A stretch of 54,758 nt of DNA from Myxococcales bacterium (GTDB lineage Bacteria > Myxococcota_A > Polyangia > Polyangiales > Ga0077539). This document shows, one piece after another, positions 25,632-33,915 of this stretch. The translations under genes were made by a program, and so were the position numbers. The number at the start of each line of letters is the position of its first letter. The first letter of the stretch is position 1. The stretch lies in the NCBI GenBank assembly GCA_013298625.1, contig JAAFIF010000067.1:1-54758 (forward strand), written 5' to 3'. Below the pieces are notes generated by a model. That model saw only the letters and a list, made by a program, of their open reading frames with translations. It was not told the DNA's origin and did no database searches.

Positions 25632-26609
25632 TCAGTACGACATCACGGCGCGCACCGCTGCGAGCACCGTCTTGGCGTCGGGGATCGTGAGATCCTCGAG
25701 CTTCTTGTTGTAGGCCATCGAAGCGTCGCGCCCTGTGCATCGCAGCACCGGCGCGTCGAGCGCGTCGAACGCCTCGCGCTGCACGCGATCGACGAGCTCA
25801 GCGCCCGGTCCGCCGTAGGGCCACGTCTCGTGAACGACCACCAGGCGCCCCGTCTTTCGCACAGAGCGAACGACGGTCTCGTGGTCCATCGGCCTGAGCG
25901 ATCGCAGGTCGATCACCTCGCACGACGGCCCGCCCTTCGCGAGCTGCTCCGCCGCGTCGAGGCACTGCCAGAGCATCTTGCCCCACGTCGCGATCGTGAC
26001 GTCCTCGCCCTCGCGACGCACTTGAGACACGCCGAACTCTGCGACCACGTCGCCGTCGGGCACCTCGCCCTTGAGGCCGTACAGTCGCTCGTCCTCGAAG
26101 ATCAACACGGGGTTGTCGTCGCGGATCGCCGCTTTCATCATCGCCTTCGCGTCCGCGACGGTCGCCGGCATGAAGACCTTCACGCCGGGGATCTGCGCGT
26201 AGAACGTCTCCATCGCGTGCGAGTGCTGCGACGCGGTCTGCTTCGCCGCGCCGTTGGGCCCGCGAAACACGATCGGAACCTTGAACTGCCCGCCCGACAT
26301 CTGCCGCAGCTTCGCAGCGTTGGACAAGATCTGGTCGAAGGCCACGGCAGAGAAGTTCCACGTCATGAACTCGACGATGGGGCGCAGGCCCACCATGGCA
26401 GCGCCGATCGCGATGCCCGCGAAACCTTCTTCTGCGATGGGCGTGTCGATCACGCGCCTCTCGCCGAAGCGCGCCAGCAGGCCCTCGGTGACCTTGTACG
26501 CGCCCTGATAGTGTCCGACCTCTTCGCCCATGATGAAGACGCGCTCGTCGCGCTCCATCTCTTCGGCCATCGCCTCGCGAAGGGCCTCGCGATATCTCAG
26601 CTCTCGCAT
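25632..26609 (-). CDS. pdhB: Pyruvate dehydrogenase E1 component, beta subunit
   Basis: Beta subunit of the thiamine-diphosphate-dependent E1, which decarboxylates pyruvate and acetylates E2-lipoate. The 325-residue protein starts at ATG 26609 with a GGAGAGG just upstream; a GTG at 26621 is possible. Typical features are MGEEVGHYQGAYKVT, DTPIAEEGFAGIAIGAAM, EFMTWNF, RGPNGAAKQTASQHS and a C-terminal transketolase-fold domain with DLRSLRPMDHETVV. Gene order A-B-C with 11-20 base gaps marks one operon. E3 (lpd) is not present, so it must be encoded elsewhere. Confidence 0.95.
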   Translation of the reverse strand: MRELRYREALREAMAEEMERDERVFIMGEEVGHYQGAYKVTEGLLARFGERRVIDTPIAEEGFAGIAIGAAMVGLRPIVEFMTWNFSAVAFDQILSNAAKLRQMSGGQFKVPIVFRGPNGAAKQTASQHSHAMETFYAQIPGVKVFMPATVADAKAMMKAAIRDDNPVLIFEDERLYGLKGEVPDGDVVAEFGVSQVRREGEDVTIATWGKMLWQCLDAAEQLAKGGPSCEVIDLRSLRPMDHETVVRSVRKTGRLVVVHETWPYGGPGAELVDRVQREAFDALDAPVLRCTGRDASMAYNKKLEDLTIPDAKTVLAAVRAVMSY

Positions 26610-26629
26610 TCGCCTCTCCACACTCTCGT

Positions 26630-27586
26630 TTACGCGTAGTTGAACGCTTCGATCAGCGACTCGTCTGGCTCGGCGCTCTCCTCAGCGAAGCGCACGCAGT
26701 CCTCGACCTCGGCCTCGACCGACGCGTTGATCTTCTCGAGCTCCGCGTCGCTCACGCCCATCGCGCGCAGCTGGGTCTCTGCGTTCAGGATGGGGTCGGA
26801 CTTCTTGCGCTCCTCGATCTCGTCGGGCGTTCTGTACTTGCCCGGGTCCGACATCGAGTGGCCGCGGTAGCGGTACGTGCGCGCCTCGATCAGCGTCGGC
26901 AGCGACTGCTCCCTCGCGCGCTTGACCGCCACTGCAACGCGATCGCGCACGGCGAGCACGTCGCCGCACGAGAACGCGTCGCGCTCCATCCCGACCGCGA
27001 GCGCCTTCTGGCTCACGTCCGCGACGCTCAGCGAGCGCGAGAGCGGCGTGCCCATCGAGTACTCGTTGTTCTCGCAGATGAACACGATCGGCAGCTTCCA
27101 CAGCGCCGCCAGCGCGAGCGCCTCAGAGAACGCGCCGATCGTCGCCGAGCCCTCGCCGAAGAAGCACACCGCCACGCCGCCGTCGCCGCGATACTTGCTC
27201 GCGAACGCCGCGCCAGCCGCGATCGGAACGTGCCCGCCCACGATCCCGTACCCGCCCAGCATGTGATTGTCGGCGTCGAAGAAGTGCATGCTTCCTCCGA
27301 GGCCCTTCGAGCAGCCCGTCACCTTGCCGAACAGCTCTGCCATGCACGCGCGCGCGCTCGTCCCTCGGATGAGCGCCTGCGCGTGGTCGCGGTACGTCGT
27401 GACGACGTAGTCCTTCGCTTCGAGCGCGGCGAGCGCGCCGACGGCGCAGCCCTCTTGCCCGATGTACAGGTGAAGAAATCCCCCGATTTTTCCCTGTGAA
27501 TACGCCTTCGCCGAAGCCTCTTCGAAGCGGCGAATCAGCACCATTTGCCGGTACAGCCCCAGCAACAGCTCGCGGTCGTCCTGCAT
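26630..27586 (-). CDS. pdhA: Pyruvate dehydrogenase E1 component, alpha subunit
   Basis: Alpha subunit of E1, carrying the TPP pyrophosphate/Mg site. 318 residues from ATG 27586. The TPP motif reads GEGSATIGAFSEALALAA to ENNEYSMGTP (about 164-199), with GEG replacing the more common GDG as in many PdhA proteins. The phosphorylation-loop equivalent YRYRGHSMSDP is present at about 236-247. The N terminus has QMVLIRRFEE, shared by the family. It is the first gene of pdhABC; 97 bases upstream lies the end of an unrelated outer-membrane protein gene on the same strand. Confidence 0.95.
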   Translation of the reverse strand: MQDDRELLLGLYRQMVLIRRFEEASAKAYSQGKIGGFLHLYIGQEGCAVGALAALEAKDYVVTTYRDHAQALIRGTSARACMAELFGKVTGCSKGLGGSMHFFDADNHMLGGYGIVGGHVPIAAGAAFASKYRGDGGVAVCFFGEGSATIGAFSEALALAALWKLPIVFICENNEYSMGTPLSRSLSVADVSQKALAVGMERDAFSCGDVLAVRDRVAVAVKRAREQSLPTLIEARTYRYRGHSMSDPGKYRTPDEIEERKKSDPILNAETQLRAMGVSDAELEKINASVEAEVEDCVRFAEESAEPDESLIEAFNYA

Positions 27587-27683
27587 GTGACGGCGGAGCC
27601 TAGTGGCGCGTACCCCCCTTTGGCCAGACTCATCGCGCCCCTCGTCGCGACGATCGTTGCCGCGCTGCGGCGAAGCAAAACGC

Positions 27684-28958
27684 TCAGAACATCGAGCCCG
27701 AGGCCATCTGCTGCCTGCGCAGCTCGCGGGCCTGCTCGCTGGGCGAGTAGTTTCGACGCGGGCGCGACTCGTTCATGGTCACGCTGCGGGCCGAGCTGCC
27801 GCCGCCGCCGCCGGACTGGCCGCCGCCGAGCGCCTGGTAGATGGCGTCGAGCGCAAACGACGTCGTGAAGAAGATGCGCGTCCCGCCGCCCGCTTGCCAG
27901 AGCGGGTTGCCGTAGGTCCCGTCTTCGTTGGTGACCGAGCGAAACGCATAGTAGCCGAGCGAGAGCGAGAGCCACTTCGTCGCATCGTAGTCGACCGAGA
28001 AGCTGAGCCACGTGGCCTGACGCATGCGCTGGTCGAGGCGATCGGTCGTGACTTCGACGACGCCGCCCATGCGATCCACCACGTAGGCGCGGGGCAGGTC
28101 GTAGAGCCAGCTGTTGATCATCACGCCCATCGCGCTGAAGCTCAGCCCTGCGACCGGCGGCGCGTACGTGAACGTGAAGACGCTCGTGAGGCCGAAGGCG
28201 ACGTTGGCCGGAGCTCCGCCGTACGTGCAGATGGACTGCGCGCGGCTGTTCTGGTCGACGCCGCCTTCGATCGAGACGAGCTGACAGCCGTTGCGATCGA
28301 GCGTGTTGGCGCCGAGCCGGTTGCCGCCGGTCGTCGAGCCGGCCCACGGATGCGAACCGATGAACGAGAGGGACATCGAGATGCTCGAGTCCCGCGGAAG
28401 CTCGAAGCTGCGCGACAGGCTCACCACCAAGCCCGTCGTCACGTACACGTTGCGGGCGCGCGTCGCGAGCGAGACCGGCCACTGCGCGCGAAGCGCGACG
28501 ATGGGCTTGATGCCGCCGAACGCGGGGATCGAGCGAAACGAGAGGTCCGTCCACAGGTCGCCGAAGAAGCCCGCAGAGCCCGTCTCGCCGTAGTCCGGAA
28601 ACACCTCGAAGGTCGCGTCCTGACGAACCGCCAGAGAGAAGTGCCGACCGAGCGCGAAGCGCGGGCGAATGGACGCCCAGAACTGATAGCTGCGCAACGA
28701 CTGAGCCGACTGCACGAGGCCAGGCGCGAGCGTCTCGAGGCTGGTCGACTGGTCGAGGATGAACGACGTGCCTCGCCAGAACAGCGGCGCTGCGGGAGCC
28801 GCTGGCGCGGCCGCCGGAGCCGCAGCGGCGGGCGTGGTGGCAGCAGGCGTCGAGCCGCTGCCAGAGCCGGTCGCACCTCCCGTCGTAGACTGCTGCGCGT
28901 GCGCAACCGCCGGAAGACTCAGTGCAACGATCGATGCGACACGAACAAGACCCTTCAT
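27684..28958 (-). CDS. Outer-membrane beta-barrel protein (function unknown)
   Basis: A 424-residue exported protein. A signal peptide ends AVAHAQ at about 22; a low-complexity Ala/Pro/Gly/Thr linker runs to about 60; then amphipathic beta strands alternate to about 385 (ASIRPRFALGRHFSLAVRQD, MSLSFIGSHPW, WLSFSVDYDATKWLSLSLGYYAF). Two Cys in the middle may form a disulphide. After a Gly/Ser run the protein ends in an Arg-rich polar tail instead of the usual terminal aromatic strand, although the very last residue is Phe. It follows the minus-strand ExbB-ExbD-ExbD genes after 341 bases, so it may be the outer-membrane partner of that motor; that is inference. Confidence 0.72.
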   Translation of the reverse strand: MKGLVRVASIVALSLPAVAHAQQSTTGGATGSGSGSTPAATTPAAAAPAAAPAAPAAPLFWRGTSFILDQSTSLETLAPGLVQSAQSLRSYQFWASIRPRFALGRHFSLAVRQDATFEVFPDYGETGSAGFFGDLWTDLSFRSIPAFGGIKPIVALRAQWPVSLATRARNVYVTTGLVVSLSRSFELPRDSSISMSLSFIGSHPWAGSTTGGNRLGANTLDRNGCQLVSIEGGVDQNSRAQSICTYGGAPANVAFGLTSVFTFTYAPPVAGLSFSAMGVMINSWLYDLPRAYVVDRMGGVVEVTTDRLDQRMRQATWLSFSVDYDATKWLSLSLGYYAFRSVTNEDGTYGNPLWQAGGGTRIFFTTSFALDAIYQALGGGQSGGGGGSSARSVTMNESRPRRNYSPSEQARELRRQQMASGSMF

Positions 28959-29299
28959 CGTTCCCTCTTCGTCAGCCGAATGCCGCTCGCCTGTTAGCAG
29001 ACTTGTGCCTTGGGTTGAAGCGCGAGTGTGCGTGATCGCTCCACACGACGCGGAGCCGAACTGCGCAGGTCACAGCAAGCGCCGAGCCAACACAGTTTCT
29101 CAGCGATTTGCCTGAAACGCGATCGTTGTTCGCGACACGTGCGCGGATCCAAGCGCGTCCGCGCTTCGCGGCCGTCAGCGCGCTAACGGCGAGCGCCCGA
29201 TCGCGCTGCATCCCCGCTGCAGGCAGCGCTCGAGTTCTGTCTTCTATCCCCCCCCACCCGTGAAGCGCGCTGCGGCCGAACCGCCTGCGCGCAGAGCGC
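28959..29299. other. Intergenic region upstream of the barrel gene (341 bp)
   Basis: No convincing gene is seen. The composition is less GC-biased near 28985-29110, as expected for a promoter region of the minus-strand barrel gene, and a C-run lies near 29250. I could not identify convincing promoter boxes or a terminator after the upstream exbD gene. Confidence 0.5.
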
Positions 29300-29875
29300 T
29301 CAGCGAGCGCCGGTCTTCAGCACGAGCAGCTGAAAGTTCGAGAAGCCGTTCTGCCCGCAGGTGTAGAGCACTTCGTAGATGGTTCGCAGCGGCGTCTCGA
29401 CGTCGGCGATCAGCGCCATCTCTCCGCGAAACGGCTGGTTGGTAGCGCGAGCGAGCGCGAGCGAGTGCTCGTGCTGATCGCGCATCTCGGCGTTGAGCGG
29501 GTTGATCAAGAAGCCCGATCCGCCTCCGCGCTTTTGTGCGGGATCGACCAGGCCGTTGCGCAGCGTCACGCCGATCGAGCGGCCGCCGACCGTGACGGAC
29601 ACGCGCGAGACGATGACCTGAATGGCGCCCGAAGGATCATCCATCGAGGTCGATCGCGGCAGGCGAAGGTCGTCGCTCTGCGAGATGTTGTTCGATGACG
29701 TCGCGAGGCTCTTCAGCAAGAACACGAGGATGATCATCATCATGTCCAGCATCGGGATGATGTTGATCGACTCGTCGACGTGCTCGACGTGGCGCTTGTG
29801 GCGCTTGTGCTTCATCGCACGGCGCACGTCGAGGATCGTTGCTGCAGGCTTCGCGGGATGCGTCGAGTTGCTCAT
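29300..29875 (-). CDS. ExbD/TolR-family protein (minus module, second ExbD)
   Basis: A 191-residue bitopic inner-membrane protein of a proton-driven ExbBD/TolQR motor. A basic cytoplasmic N terminus (KHKRHKRHVEHVDES) precedes the single helix NIIPMLDMMMIILVFLL at about 38-56, which holds the conserved channel Asp. The periplasmic domain follows and ends with PFRGEMALIADV, a motif also seen in the second ExbD of the plus-strand module. Start ATG 29875 has GAAGG six bases upstream. It follows the preceding exbD by 12 bases. No TonB or TolA gene is nearby, so energised export/import, motility or envelope functions cannot be told apart. Confidence 0.85.
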   Translation of the reverse strand: MSNSTHPAKPAATILDVRRAMKHKRHKRHVEHVDESINIIPMLDMMMIILVFLLKSLATSSNNISQSDDLRLPRSTSMDDPSGAIQVIVSRVSVTVGGRSIGVTLRNGLVDPAQKRGGGSGFLINPLNAEMRDQHEHSLALARATNQPFRGEMALIADVETPLRTIYEVLYTCGQNGFSNFQLLVLKTGAR

Positions 29876-29887
29876 CGCGACCTTCGC

Positions 29888-30454
29888 TCAGTTGAGGATG
29901 CCGAGCGTGGGCTCGGTGAACATGTCCTTGGCGCCCGGGCGCGTCTCGCGCACAGCGTCGAGCGTGCCGACGAGCACGCGATACGGAATGTCCTGGTTCG
30001 CCGCGATCTGGATCTTGTGGTTGTCCGCGAGCTCCGTGCGCCACTCGGGGTTGTTGCGGATGGTCGTCATGCAGCGCGTGAGCGTCGCGAAGTCGTGCGT
30101 CCCGCTCGCGAGGGGGACGGTCAGCGCGGCGTTGCCCACCGCACTGCAGCCGGGCTGAAGAAAGCCTCCCGGCGCGCCGACGATGTACCCCTCACGCGTG
30201 ATTTTCAGCGTGATGTTGACCTCGTTGGTGCTCCCACCACCACCGCCAGCGCCGCTCGAAGGAGCGGGCATCGGGATCGTCGCCGTGAACACGCTCGTCA
30301 CCGAGGCGAGGACGAAGATCAAGATGTTCATGATGATGTCGAGGAACGGGATGATGTTCAGCTCGCCACCATCCGCAGGATCGTGGGCCTTGGGCTTGGA
30401 CTTACGGTTGATCCACGCGAGCTGCGCGGGCGTAAACGATCTGGAGCTAGACAT
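29888..30454 (-). CDS. ExbD/TolR-family protein (minus module, first ExbD)
   Basis: A 188-residue bitopic protein from ATG 30454 with GGAG seven bases upstream (GTG 30457 also possible). The helix ELNIIPFLDIIMNILIFVLA at about 31-50 contains the conserved Asp that takes part in proton translocation. A Gly/Ser-rich stretch at about 66-76 links to a periplasmic domain with two Cys (about 104 and 128) and IQIAANQDIPYRVLVGTLDAV, the usual ExbD C-terminal signature. It lies 67 bases after the ExbB-like gene and just before a second ExbD, as in AglR-AglQ-AglS of Myxococcus. Confidence 0.87.
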   Translation of the reverse strand: MSSSRSFTPAQLAWINRKSKPKAHDPADGGELNIIPFLDIIMNILIFVLASVTSVFTATIPMPAPSSGAGGGGGSTNEVNITLKITREGYIVGAPGGFLQPGCSAVGNAALTVPLASGTHDFATLTRCMTTIRNNPEWRTELADNHKIQIAANQDIPYRVLVGTLDAVRETRPGAKDMFTEPTLGILN

Positions 30455-30521
30455 CACTCACTCCGTTGCTTCGACGAGACGGCTCGACGCGCAGCCGCGA
30501 CCGATCGCGGGCGCTGCGCGA

Positions 30522-31220
30522 TCACGCACCCTCGCGCTGCGCAGTCAGCAAGTTGATGAGCTTGGTCGACGTCTGCTCGAGGTCCGAGAGGATGCGCTTG
30601 GCCTGCCCGCCGAGGAGCAAGTGCGCCACGAGGCAGAGGAGCGCGATGCTCAGACCGAGCGCCGTGTTCAACATGGCCTCGGAGATACCGCGGGCGAGCG
30701 CCTGCTGCTTGGCCGCCGGGTCCTGCACGCGGTCGAGCGCGCGGAACGTGTTGATCAGACCGATGATCGTGCCGAGGAGGCCGAAGAGCGTCCCGATGTT
30801 GGCCAGCGAGAACAGCGCGTTGATGCGCTTGTTGACCGCGGGCTCGATCTCCATCGTCTGCTCTTCGATCGCCGTCACGACCGCGTCCGGTCCGCGGTTG
30901 ACCTGCATCAAGCCCGCGCGAAACACGCGGAGCATGGGCACGTCCGCCGCTTCGCAGAGCTTGATCGCGCGGTCGATGTTGTTCGCCTGCACGAGCTTCT
31001 TCACCTGCGCCAGGAGCTCGCGCGAGTTCACGCGAAACTTCGAGGCCAGAAAGATCGTGCGCTCCGCGATCACCGCGAGGCAGATGATCACGATCCCGAT
31101 GTTGACGAAGAAGGCGAACCCAACCTTGTGGTAGAAGGCCGCCAAACCAGTCTCTTCCGTGTGCTGTGCCGCCTGCTGCGCCACCACGAGCAGTTGAACC
31201 AACGCCGCCTGCATCGCCAT
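30522..31220 (-). CDS. ExbB/TolQ/MotA-family proton channel protein (minus module)
   Basis: A 232-residue inner-membrane protein from ATG 31220 with an excellent AAGGAGCG ribosome-binding site. Three helices are placed as in ExbB: about 29-50, then after a cytoplasmic region two C-terminal helices at about 138-160 (LFSLANIGTLFGLLGTIIGL) and 187-208. GLLGTIIGLINTF is the family signature, with the conserved Thr. It is homologous to the divergent ExbB gene at 31951 (both read RAIKLC, then AGLMxVNR). It leads an exbB-exbD-exbD run, the composition of the gliding/sporulation motor AglRQS, though its actual role is unknown. Confidence 0.9.
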   Translation of the reverse strand: MAMQAALVQLLVVAQQAAQHTEETGLAAFYHKVGFAFFVNIGIVIICLAVIAERTIFLASKFRVNSRELLAQVKKLVQANNIDRAIKLCEAADVPMLRVFRAGLMQVNRGPDAVVTAIEEQTMEIEPAVNKRINALFSLANIGTLFGLLGTIIGLINTFRALDRVQDPAAKQQALARGISEAMLNTALGLSIALLCLVAHLLLGGQAKRILSDLEQTSTKLINLLTAQREGA

Positions 31221-31434
31221 CGCTCCTTCGACTTACTGCTGTCTTCGCGCGTCCTCGTCCGTCGCGCGGGCCACCCTCTCGGTGACACGCGATTCCTTCA
31301 ATCGGCTCACGGATGCGACGGAACACCTCGCGGCGTTCACGCGGCGCATCTGCTCACCGTTACCAGCGCGTTCTCCCCGGTGTTTTTCGCGGTTTTTTCG
31401 CGCCAGCCCTCGAAGGTCAGACAAGCCTGTGGAC

Positions 31435-31462
31435 GGTATCCGAGCCGTCCAGACGTTGTCAA
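31435..31462 (-). promoter_or_regulatory. Candidate sigma70-type promoter for the minus ExbBDD operon
   Basis: On the minus strand a perfect TTGACA (31462-31457) is followed after 16 bases by GATACC (31440-31435), a poor -10 with three matches. It lies about 215 bases upstream of the exbB ATG at 31220. The -35 is strong, the -10 weak. Confidence 0.25.
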
Positions 31463-31534
31463 CGCTTCGCGACGCCCCCCAGACGACCTTGGACCGACCC
31501 TCAAAAGCCCGCGCACAGCGAGCCCGACGAGCCG

Positions 31535-31562
31535 TTGACAGCCGATGCGCTCCCGGTAACAT
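31535..31562 (+). promoter_or_regulatory. Candidate sigma70-type promoter for the plus ExbBDD operon
   Basis: A perfect TTGACA at 31535-31540 is followed after 16 bases by TAACAT at 31557-31562 (four matches to TATAAT). It would leave a leader of nearly 390 bases before exbB at 31951. Confidence 0.3.
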
Positions 31563-31797
31563 GCGCTGCAACAATCTTGTGTGGTTGAAACGCACCGCGT
31601 GGCGCTGAGGACGAGTTCTCAGAGGAGTTCGCGCGGAGTTTGAGTCGGACAATTCTCACGCGTGGCGTTTCTCTCAATGCTTTCTCCCTTGGGTTCTCGG
31701 CCCAGCCTGTGGCAGCCTCCCGCGCACTGCGGTGTTCGGTGCTGTTCGGCAGGGCCGACCCCGCAACGGTGAATCTCGATCGAAGTGAAAACCGGGT

Positions 31798-31827
31798 GGA
31801 ACTTTCTGCAACCGGCGGACACTCAAC
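31798..31827 (+). promoter_or_regulatory. Candidate ECF (RpoE-type) promoter before plus-strand exbB
   Basis: GGAACTT at 31798-31804 equals the -35 of RpoE-like ECF sigma factors, and CTCAAC follows after 17 bases, loosely like an ECF -10. The site lies about 125 bases upstream of the exbB start. If real it would tie this motor to envelope stress. Confidence 0.28.
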
Positions 31828-31950
31828 GGGCTCCATCGACGCTCACAAGGCAACGACAGCCCGCCAATGCTCGAAGCGGACGCACCGACGCGAGCATCTA
31901 GCGGGTCCCCCAATCAAGAACGAAGCGTACACAGTTTCAGGAGGCGCGAG

Positions 31951-32625
31951 ATGCACAGTATGTATGAGCACTTCAAGGAGGGCGGCTGGGGTATGTGGCC
32001 CATCGTTCTCTGGTTGGTCTTCGTGGTCGCGATCACCGTCGAGCGTTCGATGTACTTGTTCAAGGCGTCCATCAACAAGGACGCCTTCTTGGCCAACATC
32101 CAGAAGTGCATCTACGCCGGCGACGTTGGCCGCGCGATCAAGCTCTGCTCGAGCGCCAACGCTCCCCTCGCCCGCATCGTCAAGGCTGGCCTGATGAAGG
32201 TCAACCGCCCGGACGAAGAAGTGCAGGCCGCGATGGACGAAGCCGCGCTCCGCGAGATGCCCAAGATCGAGCACCGCACGCCGTACCTCGGACTGCTCTC
32301 GAACCTCGCGATGCTCTCGGGCCTCCTCGGCACCGTGACCGGCCTCATCGCCGCGTTCGGCGCCGTCGGTGGCCGCGGCGGCGGACCGGCGATCGACCCC
32401 GGCAAGAAGGCGGAGCTCCTCGCCGCTGGTATCTCTGAAGCCATGAACTGCACGGCCTTCGGCCTCGGCGTCGCGATCTTCGGCCTGATCTTCTTCGCGG
32501 TCTTGAACGGCCGCACGCAGTCGGTCACCGACGACATCAATGAGGGCACTGTGCAGGTGCTCAACCTCGTCACGCAGAATCGCTCGAAGATCAACATCGC
32601 CGGCGTGCAGCAGGCCGGTGCTTGA
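31951..32625 (+). CDS. ExbB/TolQ/MotA-family proton channel protein (plus module)
   Basis: A 224-residue inner-membrane protein starting at ATG 31951 behind AGGAGG (31939-31944), a near-ideal site that decides the start against the longer open frame from 31867. The helices lie at about 14-34 (MWPIVLWLVFVVAITVERS), 116-140 (LGLLSNLAMLSGLLGTVTGLI) and 165-185. SGLLGTVTGLIAAF is the family signature. It shares RAIKLC and the AGLMKVNR motif with the divergent copy. Two ExbD genes follow on the same strand. Confidence 0.9.
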   Translation: MHSMYEHFKEGGWGMWPIVLWLVFVVAITVERSMYLFKASINKDAFLANIQKCIYAGDVGRAIKLCSSANAPLARIVKAGLMKVNRPDEEVQAAMDEAALREMPKIEHRTPYLGLLSNLAMLSGLLGTVTGLIAAFGAVGGRGGGPAIDPGKKAELLAAGISEAMNCTAFGLGVAIFGLIFFAVLNGRTQSVTDDINEGTVQVLNLVTQNRSKINIAGVQQAGA

Positions 32626-32744
32626 TCTCCGCTCCGCGCGCACGCAGCGCGCGCGGATGGGCGTCGCGGCAGAACTCACGATGAACACATCAACAGCGAA
32701 AGCCGCGGCAGTGATCCCCCACAAACCGGAGCTCTGGTGACCCC

Positions 32745-33230
32745 ATGGGTGGCGTATCAACGGACAGCGGAGGCAAGGGCGGACGCAAGAGCGTGGACCA
32801 GCAAGTCAACATGGTCCCGTTCATCGATCTGCTCATCAGCCTGATCGCGTTCCTCCTCATGACAGCAGTGTGGGTCCAGTCCGGGACGCTCGAGGCGCAG
32901 CAGCCCGCGGGCGCGCCGAGCGCGGATTCGACGCCGCAAGAACCGGTGGAGCAGCTCAAGATCTTCGTTCGGCCCAACGAGATCGCCGTCGGCATGTCGC
33001 AAGCCGACACGCACAACATCGCGAACGGCCCCCAGCAGTGGGACCAGCTGCGCGCGAAGCTGCGCGAGAAGCGCAACGCCAACCGCCAGCAGCGAGAGGT
33101 CTGGGTCTCTCCTGACAGCGCGGTCAACTACAACACCATCGTCCGAGTGATGGACGTCGTCTACGAGATCTGGGCCGAGGGGCAGAGCAACCCCGACTTC
33201 CGAGAGCTCGTCACGATCCGCTTCCTCTGA
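32745..33230 (+). CDS. ExbD/TolR-family protein (plus module, first ExbD)
   Basis: A 161-residue bitopic inner-membrane protein. The N terminus is Gly/Lys-rich, then QQVNMVPFIDLLISLIAFLL at about 19-38 contains the essential channel Asp. The periplasmic domain begins with a Gln/Pro/Ser-rich linker and ends VNYNTIVRVMDVVYEIWAEG, matching the ExbD C-terminal signature of one or two helices with a strand. It lies 119 bases after exbB and 23 bases before the next ExbD gene; the ATG at 32745 has no strong Shine-Dalgarno. Confidence 0.85.
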   Translation: MGGVSTDSGGKGGRKSVDQQVNMVPFIDLLISLIAFLLMTAVWVQSGTLEAQQPAGAPSADSTPQEPVEQLKIFVRPNEIAVGMSQADTHNIANGPQQWDQLRAKLREKRNANRQQREVWVSPDSAVNYNTIVRVMDVVYEIWAEGQSNPDFRELVTIRFL

Positions 33231-33253
33231 GCGAAGTTCGAGGTCAATCGAAG

Positions 33254-33880
33254 ATGTCGTCCGACGCCGCGAAGCACTCGCACCCCAAGCACATGATCGG
33301 CACTCCGCTCAAAGCGCGGAACTCCACGCCGATCCATCAGCCCGGCAAGCGCTTGATGCACTCGATCGCCCTCCGCTTCGTGCAGAAGAAGGTCGGCGGA
33401 CACGGGTCCAAGAGCGTCAACGCCGACCTGAACCTCACGTCGATGATCGACTACCTGATGATCGTCGTCGTGTTTCTTCTGTCCAACTTCGGCACCGCGC
33501 AGCAGGTCACCTCGCAGCAAGGTCTCGAAGTCCCGACGGTGCCGCACGCCGCGGCGCTGCGCAGCGCTCCCATCGTCTCGATCTCGGCGCAAACCATCCT
33601 CCTCGACGGGCAGCGCATCGCGAACCCCGCTGAGGTCATGGCCAGCACCGACCGCATCGACCGCTTGTTCGAGCGCCTGCAGGACGCCAAGCGCACGTAT
33701 CCCGTGCTGCACCCCAACGAGCCGTTTCGCGGCGAGATCGTGTTTCAGATCGACCGCAACACCCGCTGGGACCTGATCAAGCGCGTCGCGCAGACCTGCG
33801 CGCTCGCTGGCTATGTCGCGCTCAACTTCGCAGTCGCGAAGGGCAACCCGATCGACACTGCCGCCGAAGGCGCGCGCTGA
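33254..33880 (+). CDS. ExbD/TolR-family protein (plus module, second ExbD)
   Basis: A 208-residue protein with an unusually long cytoplasmic N terminus of about 57 residues, His/Lys/Arg-rich. The single helix follows (LNLTSMIDYLMIVVVFLLS at about 59-77), with the conserved Asp. The periplasmic domain holds HPNEPFRGEIVFQIDRNT, closely echoing NQPFRGEMALIAD of the minus-strand second ExbD; this is evidence that the two modules are paralogous. It is followed by a strong factor-independent terminator at 33916-33956, closing the exbB-exbD-exbD operon. Confidence 0.86.
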   Translation: MSSDAAKHSHPKHMIGTPLKARNSTPIHQPGKRLMHSIALRFVQKKVGGHGSKSVNADLNLTSMIDYLMIVVVFLLSNFGTAQQVTSQQGLEVPTVPHAAALRSAPIVSISAQTILLDGQRIANPAEVMASTDRIDRLFERLQDAKRTYPVLHPNEPFRGEIVFQIDRNTRWDLIKRVAQTCALAGYVALNFAVAKGNPIDTAAEGAR

Positions 33881-33915
33881 AGCGCCGCGAGCACGACGCT
33901 CGATGTGCTCGCATC

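Larger units (their letters stand above)
31221..31950. other. 730-bp divergent control region between two ExbBDD modules
   Basis: No reading frame here looks coding. The region is the only long, relatively AT-richer stretch in this part and serves both operons. It contains the candidate promoters listed separately, T-rich patches near 31380-31400, and an 11-bp palindrome CGTTGTCAACG at about 31454-31464. The leader of the plus-strand exbB may be over 100 bases long. Confidence 0.6.

Noticed and set aside
31233..31652. A minus-strand gene in the divergent ExbBDD control region
   Set aside because: The predicted sequence is basic and low in hydrophobic core, without ribosome-binding site or family features; base composition looks intergenic.
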